Shown: positions 51,775-62,878, counted from the first letter of the stretch. The stretch is DNA of 64,000 bases from Glandiceps talaboti (GCF_964340395.1 NC_135549.1:19865342-19929341), one strand, 5' to 3'. The notes: a model not told the origin generated them from the sequence alone. Numbers and translations: made by a program.

Positions 51775-54700
51775 ATCAGTTATATAGAGGGAAGGGGGCT
51801 AAATATGTAAACGCTGCGAACCTACACTCCCGAAAAGGATGTCTCCAAAATAGTTTCTATCTGATTCAAACTTGAAAGTCATGCTGTATAACGTTTTTCA
51901 CTTGACAGACTTTTCACAATTTCGAGCTTGTGGAGAAACACGTTAGCACAGTCAGCGTTCATATAAGATAAGGTACAAAATTGCCGACGTTTGCAGTTCA
52001 AGTGACCGTCTAATCCATCAATATCGGCAGTTGATTTTTAATGAGGATTGCCTTGTGGTTAATATAGCAAACCGTGCACAGCTATATCATAACATCACAT
52101 AGTATCGGTACAATGACAGTTGAAAACTAATGGCTACACCGAGCAAAATACACATAGTGCATCACTGATGATTGGCCTAGACACTAGGTGAGGTGAGTGA
52201 CATAAAATATTGAAGAAAATGTCACATTCATTTTGAGTAATTCCCAAAAGAAAGAAAATGCCACTAAGAAAATAGCTGACGAAATTCTCACAACTTTAGA
52301 CATATTATAAAATCTAGGGCATCGAATACCTTTGGGGGTTTCAGATTTAATGTTATGCCTCAAACTGCTATCGACGACATCCATTTCCTCTTTTAAAATT
52401 CATTTCAGTTTTGTTACGAGTCTATTGGTAGACATTTCAAAATTGATTCATGTGCTTGGCCTAGCGTATAATATAAATGTGAACGTCAACACTGTGTATA
52501 GTTTCTTTGCTCATTCTTCAGGTCACATGACTGTAAATTCAAACTGTAAACAAAACGATGCGTATAAGTACTACATCGTAGTTTTTCTTCTTCTAAGTAA
52601 TTATTAGCTCTCTAGGGCTCACGGGTAAATACGTGTATTCGAATACATACAAGTTGTCCCCGACTAATGGTATCTTAATCATGCTTTGATGGTTATATAG
52701 ATGTTTTGCTGAAAGGGAGGTTTAGCTTCAGGGGTGAACGTTAATGGTTCCGATAGCGAACAGCCCTGCTTTGATCAAATACTGCAGACATAGGGTAATG
52801 TGATCGCGACGCAATAAACAATCTCTGCTTTATGCACCTAGTAACAATTTCTTTTTAAGATTATTTCACCGCTTCCTTCGGGAACACAATGGGCTGGAGT
52901 AAGTTCAAAACTATTGATTCATTTTATTGTATTTCGGTAAAGAGTGTTGACAGAGAGATGTAAACTGTGTTTCAACTATTCACGATGACAGAATAACACA
53001 AGTCTTAGAGAGCTCTATACTATGAAATTTGAAACACAATTATCCACGCATGTTTTGACAACATTTATTTGCCGTATGATTTATTCCAATTGCAATTGAA
53101 TGTCAGTAACCTATGAATGGGCTCTTGTAATAGTGTTCTGCTGTAAATCTTGTACTTTGTTGTCAGACAAATATTTGGTCAGTTTTGAAGGTCCGTTGTG
53201 TTGTTTCCTTTATATGTTGGGAGCCAGTTGAACTAATGATCTTCCTCTGCCTTAACAAATCTTTGACATTGTTACCTTCGATTCACTGCCCAAATTCTCA
53301 ACTCTACCTTCGTCAAGATATGTAATGCCAAACATATTGTCAATATATCTACCCTTCCTCTTAAAATAAGATCATCGCAAATCATATTTTAAAAATAAAA
53401 CATTCTTTAGCTATATTAGTGGATTAAAATGTAGCAATTTGTTTCAATTTCTGTTGTGACAGTGGATAATCTGTAGAATGCTAATAACATTAATGTCATG
53501 TCAGACAATAAGATGTTGCTATGTAGTATACGCGTCGAGTGCAACTGTTACTATAAAATGTAGTAAAGTTAGAAATATTTTGTCGAATCAGTCGACGATT
53601 TAAGTCGGCCTAAATGATTTCAACTATACTGTAAAAATATGCTAACCGTCACCGAATATATATAAAAGCATGGATCATTGGAACGTGCAGTTTACAAACC
53701 TAACGTGATAAAAGGAGCATCCCATTTACTTGCGACGATCACATGGTAATGAAGATATAATATCTGTACTTACCTTAAGCTTTCTTTACAAATAAGAACT
53801 CATAGCGTTGCCAAATCACTCATTATGTAAATTCATAGTCATGTAATTAAGACAAGGGTAACATTACATTGAATGTCTTTAGCATAGTGAACAGTTATAT
53901 TTTCGTATCTGCTACTATAATAGTTTTAAACATTAATATCGGCCTGTTTGAAATTATTTATTCGGCTGATTTGCAGGTATGATGCACACGTCGAATAAAC
54001 TCTAAAATACCGTGATTATTGATCACTCCACCCCCTACTCCCACAAGGATTTGGATAAATGGAGATTGTACTTACTGATTAGCTAGACTTCCGGTAAATG
54101 ATTTGCTGTAGCCCGCAGAAATACCGTCGTAAATCTAGATAATTTCGCTACTAGAACATTTATTGTCTTCAGCTTATTCTCAAAGATACAGTTGTACTCA
54201 TAATTATCATACACTTCTACATCCCAACTGTGCACGGCATCTATGTAATTGTTTGTATAATTTTGAAGTCACCTGAGTGTGTGTAAAAATGTCATAACTA
54301 AAAAAATAATAGTGAACACAATAGTGAACTTGCAAACCCGCCATGTTAAATGTTGCATCATGGGAAATGTGATAATAAATACTAATCAAATAGTATTGTA
54401 AACAATAATGTTACATTGTTTTTAACCACAAAATGATCAATTCATAGTTGCCCTGACCATTGTGGGAGGTTTATTTTATCGGTAGCTCTTGATTAGATAT
54501 TACGATAACCACAGGTAATCCCATAGTCCTTTGCGTCTGAGCATGCTTAGTCTGGATTGCAAGTTCCCTATTGCACCTAATTGTGAAAATAGCGAAAATG
54601 TTACGTGTTTGCAGAAGAAGACAGAGCAATTTAATTTGCTTTTAAGTGGTTGTTATTTATAAATCACCGACAAAATAATAACAGTGCGGCATGGTACTTT

Positions 54701-55120
54701 AAAGAAAAACGTTCGGCAGTCAAAGTAAGAACTTATTATAATATAATTCAGGTTTATATTATGACAATAAGACCGGATCAAGTCTGAGCACCACAACTCA
54801 TATACTTGAGGTCGTACGATAGCAGTCTGAACTCGGCCAGCTTTTATCAATAACTTGCACCTTTGTTTTGAAATTGAAATTTGAAAGATTTGAAATTGGC
54901 GTTTTGTGTGGTTTGGTTATAAAGTCCATCCGTTGTTTAAATGTGTTAAATGATTGATTTGTGCATATCCACGTGCCTATATATATCGTCAACCTACCGT
55001 ACGGTAAAGGAAAGGTTACACTCCTAACATGTCTATAATAACAAACACACACGTACACATACACATACACACAGACCGACAGACTGACATACAGATATAT
55101 AGATATATATTATGTATGTG
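51775..55120. other. Unassigned stretch
   Basis: No gene, RNA or long repeat recognised. Confidence 0.35.
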
Positions 55121-55144
55121 TATATATGAATATATATATATGTG

Positions 55145-55148
<4 letters not shown>

Positions 55149-55225
<77 letters not shown>
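55149..55225. repeat. (TA)n array
   Basis: About 77 bp of pure TA, preceded by shorter interrupted TA/TG tracts from about 55095. Confidence 0.95.
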
Positions 55226-55228
<3 letters not shown>

Positions 55229-55253
55229 TTGGTAGTACTGGAACTCTTTCTTG

Positions 55254-55296
55254 GTTGTAACTCTGAGTTTCACGCATTGTGCGATCATCAGACAAC
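55254..55296 (-). ncRNA. Hammerhead ribozyme, copy 1
   Basis: Minus strand: stem I 5' side GUUGU (55296-55292), CUGAUGA, U, stem II CGCA-CAA-UGCG, U, GAAAC, a short stem III closing on GAGU, U17 at 55259, then stem I 3' side ACAAC (55258-55254). Stem I is five perfect pairs. Compared with copy 2 the fourth pair changes from U-A to G-C. The 10.1/11.1 position is a U.U apposition, as in the 17.6-kb example. Stem III can form two to four pairs around a very small loop, as known for compact retroelement hammerheads that may act as dimers. Confidence 0.7.
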
Positions 55297-55324
55297 TCCG
55301 AGTTACAACCAAGAAAGAGTTCCA

Positions 55325-55351
55325 GCTCTGCCACTGCGGTATAGAGCACTG
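55325..55351 (+). repeat. tRNA-D-arm-like module of copy 1
   Basis: GCTCTGCCACTGCGG followed by TATAGAGCACTG; GCTC/GAGC can pair like a D-stem. No B box follows. Confidence 0.4.
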
Positions 55352-55376
55352 ACTTAGCAGATTGATACTCACCGAG

Positions 55377-55392
55377 GTATATATATATATAC
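55377..55392. repeat. Short (TA)n tract between the two copies
   Basis: About 16 bp of TA. Confidence 0.85.
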
Positions 55393-55398
55393 TATATA

Positions 55399-55548
55399 GT
55401 TTTGGTAGTACTGGAACTCTTTCTTGGGTGTAACTCGGAGTTTCACGCATATTGCGATCATCAGACACTCTGAGTTACAACCAAGACGATCGCAATATGC
55501 GTGAAACTCCGAGTTACACCCAAGAAAGAGTTCCAGTACTACCAAAAC
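55399..55548. repeat. Perfect 61-bp inverted repeat with 28-bp spacer
   Basis: 55399-55459 and 55488-55548 are exact reverse complements by eye over 61 bp. The inverted arm keeps GAAAC and stem II but lacks CUGAU, so it is not a second functional ribozyme. Confidence 0.9.
55428..55468 (-). ncRNA. Hammerhead ribozyme, copy 2
   Basis: Minus strand: stem I 5' side GUGU (55468-55465), CUGAUGA, U, stem II CGCA-AUA-UGCG, U, GAAAC, short stem III closing on GAGU, U17 at 55432, then ACAC (55431-55428). All core bases are intact. The G-C pair at stem I position 4 replaces the U-A of copy 1, a compensatory change. Confidence 0.72.
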
Positions 55549-55604
55549 TATTACGCTCTGCCACTGCGGTATAGAGCACTGTCTTAGCAGATTGATACTC
55601 ACCG

Positions 55605-55606
55605 AG

Positions 55607-55662
<56 letters not shown>
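55605..55662. repeat. (TA)n array
   Basis: About 58 bp of pure TA after copy 2. Confidence 0.95.
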
Positions 55663-55664
<2 letters not shown>

Positions 55665-55848
55665 CCTCATTGCTGCACTCTAAACAAACGGAATGAACTT
55701 GTGTCGTCGTGTAGGCATAGATATAAATCATTATTACAGAACAATTAACTATGCAAATACGCTATGTTACTAGGTAGATATTCCCTGTTAGAAACATTAG
55801 AATAATAGAATTTAACGGTAAGGAAACGCAGATACTATATTCCATTCT

Positions 55849-55897
55849 ACCCCTGATGAGTGGGAAATACACACCTCACGAGACAGTTCTGAAGGGT
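55849..55897 (+). ncRNA. Decayed hammerhead ribozyme
   Basis: Plus strand: stem I 5' side ACCC (55849-55852), CUGAUGA (55853-55859), stem II GUGGG...CCUCAC with a ~9-nt loop, then GAG instead of GAA, stem III CAG-UU-CUG, then stem I 3' side GGGU (55894-55897). Stem I pairs perfectly. Core A14 is G and U16.1 is A, so cleavage is not expected. A (TA)n array starts about 37 nt downstream, matching the other hammerheads. Confidence 0.4.
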
Positions 55898-55931
55898 CAA
55901 TAGCATGTAATATTGTTCATATTTTCAAAAC

Positions 55932-55933
<2 letters not shown>

Positions 55934-56000
<67 letters not shown>
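55934..56000. repeat. (TA)n array
   Basis: About 67 bp of pure TA. Confidence 0.95.
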
Positions 56001-56003
<3 letters not shown>

Positions 56004-58300
56004 TATACTAAAGTTACAATTAAAAAAAGACCTGGGTAATAAGTATTTTTTTACCTCTCAGCGGTAGTTTATTAAAAGCTGTGTATTTCTTATTTCTTCT
56101 CAGCAAGTACACTGCTTGATAACTTGATTAATTTCAACATCGCATGTAAAATCAAGTAGTGTACATAGGGGAAGGGGTGATATTAAATATTGTATCTATG
56201 TGCTTAGTTTAACACTATGCTATGTCGGTTCTATAACCTTTATTTACAGCAGATAAAAATAATTGTCTAGTGGAGTATTCTATCACGATGATTAATGTTA
56301 CCCAGATGTGAAATTTGGTACAGTTTGAAAATATACTGATAACAATGATTTGATTTATAGGCTATTTAATGTTTAATGATATCCCCTTAAGACCCTAACC
56401 ATCTGGAATTGAATAGAGTAGACTGTAAACAGTACGTGTATCGTTTGAATGGAAAATGTCCATCCGTTTGTCTTTTATATAGGCTATTACATCCATGAAA
56501 ATAATTCGTCATATGATATTGGCATTTTAATTGAAAGCAGTTATCTAGTTATAGTGTGGTTACTGTATAGTGTGAATAGCTTTAATGTATTGCCGCAAAA
56601 CGCATTCGACTTCAACAAGTGCAAATGTTTGTTAATATGAAGTCTATCCTATATATAGACGTAATGATACATACGACAAATGTCCCAGAAATAGCTGCAC
56701 CACTAGATGACTGGTGTAACCATTACGTACCTCACCCGAGGTTTGTTTATACATCACACTACTAGACAAACAAGACCAGTACCTGAGATTATGTGGGATG
56801 GAAAATAGGGAAGCCATGTAATTGGTACTAGTACAACTTAATGTAAATAAATACTTCACTGCTTTACAGATTGAATCACATGGCATGGATTCCACGGTGT
56901 ATATAAAACAAAAATATAGTTACGTGTGCCACAATAATCCTTATAAATGTACTATTATAACGCAAAACAGACCCAATAGCAATGCATATTGACAAACATG
57001 AAGGCCGCAGTTTGGGTTTATTCCACTTCATGACGTATATCATATGTTGTCGGTTTTTCTGTAATATTCAATTTCCATTATTGACATCACGATCATTACA
57101 CTTATATTATATAACTGCCGTTACCGTAAACATTGTATGTCATCCACTTATATTCTATTTCTCTCATATTACCACCGGACTAGAAAATATATATAAACCA
57201 GACCTACTGCTAGTAGTGTGTTTTATGAGGTATGCTAAGTCGGAAATGCAAATAACTTATAGCAGTCTGCTAATTTAATGAGTCAGTTGACAACAGCACT
57301 TCCACCAGTTTGTGTATTTAGATATTTGCTTATTGCGTCCTCAGCTGTAATTACATAAAGTCGTATTTCAGCAAATTGCGTACTTCTCCACATTTGCGAT
57401 GAAAAGGGTCTACTTTTCAGAAGTAACATAAATAAACGATTGATCAGTTGAGTGTTTTCTTTCTATTTCAGACGATGTGGACTTGTACTCCTGCATTCAT
57501 TAGCTCACTCCTGTTGGTTCCTACAATGCTAAGAAAACACGTTGCACAGCAGTAATTTCCTTAACACGGAGTGTTTGGGTGGTAAGATGTCACTATACGT
57601 TTACATAACCTACGTGTTCAGTTTCTAATAAGGCTAGGGGTAACTTGTAATAAAGACTCGTATACGTTACTTTATATTGTAAGAACAACGTAATCGGCGT
57701 ACTGGGCAGTGAATAGTATCACATACAATTATTTCAGCAAATAATTCAATGAATGTGCTGAGCAGTTGATAAATGTACTGGCGATTAAAATGAATTTCGG
57801 ATCCAGAACTGCGTGCTGTTAATACTAATAGTATAAATCAATACGAAAGTCTTAACATATGTTAATGGTTTGAGTTTTCTAATCCCGCTGAGTAAAACCT
57901 TCCATACATTTGACCTACAAATATATTACATTACAGGGACGTGCATAACATGAATACCACAACCTTCCACGTGTTAATATACGCGTCGCTTCTAATTCTA
58001 AAATGCATGCCTCAGTTGTCCAATTGAAAACGATTTGCAATTGGATAGATGTTTTCAACGCCATACTTTTTTTGAACTCCATGCTCAATTTTATGTCATC
58101 AGCCCCCCCCCCCCCATCACATATCATTACGCTAGCTTGTTTAATTCTATTTTGCTTTTTCACTACAGCCAAGAGAGATTCGTGCTACGCCATAACGTAT
58201 ACTACCGGTATTCACATAGACACATACGTGTACGTAACATTGAATCTGTTTTTTGTAAGCATGTCAATATTGTTTTATAATATAATCTATAATCTGTGTA
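56001..58300. other. Unassigned stretch with one foldback
   Basis: A 58-bp foldback with arms GTACACTGCTTGA (56107-56119) and TCAAGTAGTGTAC (56152-56164), 12 of 13 pairing. No gene or RNA recognised. Confidence 0.35.
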
Positions 58301-58312
58301 TGTGTTTGTTTG

Positions 58313-58315
58313 TAT

Positions 58316-58370
<55 letters not shown>

Positions 58371-58383
58371 TTTTTTATTTATT
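58313..58383 (+). repeat. (TTTA)n microsatellite
   Basis: About seventeen TTTA units, followed by a short (GTTT)n tract near 58396-58434. Confidence 0.95.
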
Positions 58384-58434
58384 AGTGCATGTATTTGTTT
58401 GTTTGTTTGGTTGGTTGTTTGTTTGTTTGTTTGT

Positions 58435-59047
58435 GACTTGTAATTCTCGACAGACAATCAAAGGTCACCGATTTTACTCTCCCAATTGGCATTCCAAGCT
58501 GTCAGTAAATTTCCATCAATACCTGACGTTTCAAATAAAAATAGGTTGTCTTTTTCCGAATACCATTCTTTTGAGAACGGCAGTATGTATAATGGATAAC
58601 CATTAATCACTACCCTCGTTATTGTCGCATTTAACCTTTTGCCAAACATTAGGCAAGATTACGGAAAACAGCTCAATAATTTTCATGAACAACAATTACT
58701 ATACTGGGTTGGTAATACTTGTTATGATGAATCGATTTGTCACATTTCACCCTCTTGTCATTAATCAACTGCACTGCTATACGTGGTTCTGTCATCGACA
58801 TCGGCCGCCTGTCTAAAACAAACAAACACATACAATATCCAATACTTATCTAAGACCTTACGTTTGTTACATTGATGATTCCGTGCAAAAACATATGACT
58901 TACTAGTGCAAGAGTTGAAACAAAGGTCGACACACTAGTTTAAATTTGCCATGGACAGAGATGAAATGTCCTTTCGCTCATAGATAATGTAGTACTTCAC
59001 AAGAGCGTGTGCATGTGGGAGTGTATGTGTGTGTGAGTGAGTGTATG

Positions 59048-59078
<31 letters not shown>

Positions 59079-59500
59079 GCAGAAAGGCAGGTATGTATTA
59101 CGCGCATACAAATCACATCATCTTCTGCAACTTGGCGGGAGTAACTTCTGCAACTTAGGTAAGACGTCACGATGTTATTATCGGGCTTTTGGTATGTAGG
59201 TTATTATTTGTTCTATAATAACAGGTTCGAGTTACATCTTTAACCAACATACGACGGAATGATTTAAGACTTAGTTGGAATTCAAATAATCTATTTTAAG
59301 AAATCGAAAGATTTATTACAGAGACAAGTCAAGTTGAAATAATCCAGTCAACTGAATATGATCTACCGTATACTTATCAGATATTTATTACTTCTTCTTT
59401 TTTTGTATTTCCAAAACACCCCAGCGTAACAAAATGCTTAATAAATTATACTATGGACAGGAAGAGTCATTTTATATAACCTTGTTTAAGAGCCTGTCAA
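58435..59500. other. Unassigned stretch with (GTAT)n
   Basis: A (GTAT)n tract with GTGA units lies at 59034-59078. Nothing else recognised. Confidence 0.35.
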
Positions 59501-59585
59501 TCATAATCCATAGGAAGAATATTGTAATATTGATAATGAACGGAACATATGTATAGACCCATGCCAGAGCGGACATCAATAGTAT

Positions 59586-59706
59586 ACAAATGTCGACTGG
59601 CCGTGAGGGCAATAGCATACGTCTGGTTGATGTTGAGGTGATCGACAGGCCCGAGGGGGGAACTGACGTATGCTATTGCCCGAACAAGAGGCCAGTCGAC
59701 ATTTGT
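59586..59706. mobile_element. Foldback element, ~38-bp arms
   Basis: Left arm 59586-59623 (ACAAATGTCGACTGGCC, GTGA, GGGCAATAGCATACGTC) is the inverted copy of 59665-59706 (GACGTATGCTATTGCCC, GAACAAGA, GGCCAGTCGACATTTGT). The two 17-bp blocks are perfectly complementary; the short linkers differ. The ~41-bp loop contains a G-run. No target duplication was found. GGGCAATAG recurs in the next element. Confidence 0.75.
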
Positions 59707-59759
59707 TTTATAACACATCTCATTCATTACGTAGTAGCGTACACAGTTCTGTAGGAATT

Positions 59760-60098
59760 AGGATTATCCTCCACTACAGGCAATACCGTTCCTATTTTCA
59801 CCTAATATTTTTCTAAAATACTCACAGCATTTTTGATAACACACTTTGTTTGCTTAGCATCTTTGTATGACACCAGTTCTGCAAGATCTACTTCAGACAC
59901 TTTCCAAAAACGTAAATTATCGTTTGCCGACATGGCCATTGACCCGTCTGAATATTTGTCGTCTGCAAGAATTTGTCTGCAAGGAAGACGCTCACGCATG
60001 CGCAATGGGCGGGCAATAGTCCACTCGACTTTTCATTCATGGAACTATTGCCCTATGTGAAAATAGGAACGGTATTGCCCGTAGTGGAGGATAATCCT
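59760..60098. mobile_element. Inverted-repeat element with 42-bp ends enclosing a gene fragment
   Basis: Ends 59760-59801 and 60057-60098 are 42-bp inverted repeats with one mismatch (AGGATTATCCTCCACTACAG... and its complement). A nested inverted repeat GGGCAATAGT/ACTATTGCCC lies at 60011-60053. Between them is a minus-strand coding fragment (59802-59999). No target duplication was recognised. Beyond the right end a degenerate CTATTGTCC/GGGGTAATAG pair continues the theme to about 60130. Confidence 0.75.
59802..59999 (-). pseudogene. Crypton-derived (KIAA1958/QRICH1-like) N-terminal domain fragment
   Basis: 65 codons from the first ATG (59999). About residues 23-65 read LRFWKVSEVDLAELVSYKD, AKQTKCVIKNAVSILEKY, then stop. 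The pattern RF..V...DL.EL...KDAK.TK.VIK.AV.IL..Y resembles the N-terminal SAM-like/core-binding part of Crypton tyrosine recombinases and their relatives (KIAA1958, QRICH1, ZMYM families). The catalytic recombinase domain is absent: the frame stops exactly at the inverted repeat. Upstream the ATG lies in GCGCATGCGT (NRF1-site-like), next to a GC box CCCGCCC, reminiscent of a housekeeping promoter or first exon. CTTGCAG motifs near 59980 could be splice acceptors. It may be a captured exon or the remnant of a transposon gene. Domain assignment is by eye. Confidence 0.4.
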
Positions 60099-60129
60099 AG
60101 CATAATCTATTGTCCTATGGGGTAATAGA

Positions 60130-61240
60130 TCGTCATTTCCCGGGCAACAGTATTCAAATTACGCATACCACGTGACAGGGCATTGACCAATCGCAACAGG
60201 ACTCACGCAAATGATGTATTATAATCATAATTAGTTAACAAGCGATAAATGTTTTACCTTAAGTCATCGAGCTCCTTAGATAATAATTTTATAGACCCTG
60301 GAAGCGAGGCCAGGGAGAAGAGATAGTGAAATCAAACGTTTGAAGTAAATGTGAAAACGAGGTTGACATTAGGCTACCAGTCTTTTAACCGAAAGAGCAT
60401 ACCGAAGTCACCCGATAGAACTAAAGAATGATTTGTGTATTAGTCATATTGTCGTTTCCGTGCTAGCCTGCATGTTATTCGTAATCTGTTTTGAGTTTGC
60501 AGACAGTAGTGTTGAAGTTGGTGATGACCCCTGAGATAACCGAGGAATAGACTTTTACAACAATTATGTATGTATGAATAAAATTTGAAAGAGTTTGCCC
60601 TTAAGAAATGCATTAGGGTCTTGTGGATTTAGTTTTTTGCTTTAACGCATAAGTTGTATTATGGAGGTCTTTCGATAATTGTAATTATTATAACAATCGG
60701 ATAACTTCGTAGGATACAGTATATACATTGCTGCTAAGCAGGTGCAAATGTTCTACAAAACTGATGTAGCATAAAGTGACTCATTTGCATAAATACTGAT
60801 TTTCTGTAATTATACAATAGCCAGAGGATACAAGCTTCAATTAAATATCGTGTAACTTTGTAATAATATGAAAGCATGTGCATATAAATACTTGTTAATA
60901 TAGTTAGCTTTATTATACTACTAAGTAATTTGCAGGTATATTTGATGAAATTGACCTAATGGAATATTATAAAAAATTCATATACCACTCTATCTACATG
61001 GAGGACATTCGATTTTCATCTGGTGCGTAGATGTTGGTATAAAGTAAACATCGATCTGAACTGCAAGGGCTTCTCAAATACCTGATACCGGAAAAACTAG
61101 CACTAATAGTACTATAACGTTATCAGAATATTAACTTTCGGTTCAGTGCTTTACGCAAATTGTTTAAGCGTATCCAATTAACGTTTAATTACCGGAGGTT
61201 ACTATAACTTCGAATATTCCTAATGGAATCAATCAATCAA
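60130..61240. other. Unassigned stretch
   Basis: No coding region or RNA recognised. A 6-bp hairpin CCCTGG/CCAGGG lies at 60296-60315. Confidence 0.35.
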
Positions 61241-61242
61241 CT

Positions 61243-61274
61243 GATCGATCGATCGATCGATCGATCGATCGATC
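61243..61274. repeat. (GATC)n self-complementary microsatellite
   Basis: Eight GATC units. Each unit is a palindrome, so the tract can extrude as a hairpin on either strand. Confidence 0.95.
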
Positions 61275-61984
61275 TACAGTCAGTCTGGGAGTAAATGCTT
61301 GACACGTAATTAAAAGGGTTTTATATACTGTTTATAAATGTTGTCACTAAGTGTTAAACGAATAAAATAGCGCAGCGTATACTCTAATTCATAACTTGGT
61401 CCATTAGCTTTTACGCCGTTGGGCGTTGGCAATTCGAGTATGGCTGTGTGTTTATATTCATCGCGTCAAGGGTCGTCATGGACTGCACCGTGCAATTTCT
61501 TATATGACACGGCGAGCTCATTGGAGCAAAACGTGAATTCAGCGTGTGTTTTGAATGCCAATCATTTACACACATAACAAGTGCATACGTGAATGAAAAA
61601 TTGTGTTACAAAGGTCCTGGATACATTGGAACACTATATACCAACACATGATTTGATCACTAAAGCTAACAATAACAATTACCCATCTGGTTTTTTAATC
61701 AATATTTCGAATAGCGTGTAAACCCGCATTATTATTATTATTATTGTCTCTCGTTGGTACGCTTTACATTAAACATTCACACTTACGATAAATCGTTCAA
61801 AGATGGTGGCCACCTCTCTTGTGGTCTAGCTCATAGGCAATTGTGATTATATGTTAATATTATATTCAAGGTAAAAACAGAATCACATATTAGTTATTTG
61901 CCAGGATTTTATTTTTATTTGTACTTCTACTTCTAAGAATCGTTCCTGTTGGCATATTTTGGCATATTATTCTTAACAATGTTA

Positions 61985-62332
61985 TTGTTGGTTTTTACAT
62001 AGAGCTTTCCCCACTCGTAGCTCAAAGTGATTTACAGATATTACCCCTGGCACGGATCTATAGCGGCACAACGGCACTTTACTTCCTCAACTCCCTGGGA
62101 CATACAATCCATTGCAGCCTCTATAAGCCCATGCGATTTAAGCATTCACATTGCAACCTCTATGCTACCAAGGTTCCAATTATACAGCCGGTTTGACTGA
62201 GGGATAATCGTGGTTCAGATCTTGCCAAAGGACGTCAGCCATTCAGAAACAAACGGCAGCGAGGGGGATCGACCCTGCAACTTGCAGATACAAAGCCGGC
62301 CAGTCTAACCATTCGCCGATTATGGCTCCACA
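61985..62332 (-). mobile_element. tRNA-derived SINE, near full length
   Basis: Minus strand begins at GGAGCCATAATCGGCG, with an A box in CGGCGAATGGTTAGACTGG (62318-62300) and a B box GCAGGGTCGATCCCCC (62278-62263). Both fit the tRNA promoter layout. A ~250-bp body (AGGTTGCAATGTGAATGC..., CCCAGGGAGTTGAGGAAG) follows. The 3' end reads CTTTGAGCTACGAGTGGGG, AAAGCTCTATGTAAAAACC, a typical SINE tail resembling the widespread GCGCTATATAAA type. A (TA)n array starts about 70 bp beyond its head. Confidence 0.75.
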
Positions 62333-62397
62333 TTACTGTCTGATCGATGACAATGTAACATCGATCTGGCACATCTGGACAGCAGTTTTAGGAAGTA

Positions 62398-62401
<4 letters not shown>

Positions 62402-62466
<65 letters not shown>

Positions 62467-62474
62467 GTATTATA

Positions 62475-62540
<66 letters not shown>
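62402..62540. repeat. Two (TA)n arrays separated by a TG-rich gap
   Basis: TA runs at about 62402-62461 and 62486-62540 with TATGTATTATATGTGTGTG between them. Confidence 0.95.
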
Positions 62541-62543
<3 letters not shown>

Positions 62544-62544
62544 G

Positions 62545-62870
62545 CATAGTATATGCTAGAGAAACGGAAAATACCCGCTACACCGGCAACAGAACCACAT
62601 ATCATTAGAGTAAGTATGGAAAAACAACAAAGACAGATCCGGTAGCAATTCATTTGAACTTAGCCAACCTGTTGTGATCACAGTGAGGGTATAGTGGCTC
62701 TATATAATTTCCTTCCGGACTTCCATCAACCAGCCCAGGAGCCCAGCACCAGCCATCACAACCCTGTTTAAGCGCAGTATATTAAATCTCTGACATACCA
62801 GCCTTTAATCTATTAGGTGTCACTAATACCACTATAGGGTTCAATGTTCATTTGCGTGGCTCTTATCCCT
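62545..62870. other. Unassigned stretch
   Basis: No coding, ribozyme or tRNA-like feature recognised between the TA arrays. Confidence 0.35.
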
Positions 62871-62874
62871 AATG

Positions 62875-62878
62875 TGTA

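Larger units (their letters stand above)
55226..55376. mobile_element. Hammerhead-bearing retroelement copy 1
   Basis: Starts AGTTTTGGTAGTACTGG, contains the minus-strand hammerhead 55254-55296, then an inverted return (ACAACCAAGAAAGAG), a tRNA-like module GCTCTGCCACTGCGG...GAGCACTG (55325-55351) and TTAGCAGATTGATACTCACC. It is bounded by (TA)n on both sides. Copy 2 follows at 55395. Confidence 0.65.
55395..55606. mobile_element. Hammerhead-bearing retroelement copy 2, with inverted end
   Basis: Same 5' sequence as copy 1, minus-strand hammerhead 55428-55468, spacer TGAGTTACAACCAAGAC, then a full inverted copy of the first 61 bp, then ACGCTCTGCCACTGCGG and TATAGAGCACTG (55555-55581), TTAGCAGATTGATACTCACC and (TA)n. 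Head-to-head terminal repeats are common in Penelope-like elements. No reverse transcriptase is present. Confidence 0.65.

Noticed and set aside
58003-58443. 146-codon open frame
   Set aside because: Second half is translated (TTTA)n and (GTTT)n microsatellite; first half has no motif.
62260-62330. Possible tRNA gene
   Set aside because: A and B boxes are present, but the sequence does not fold into a full cloverleaf and continues into a SINE body and tail.
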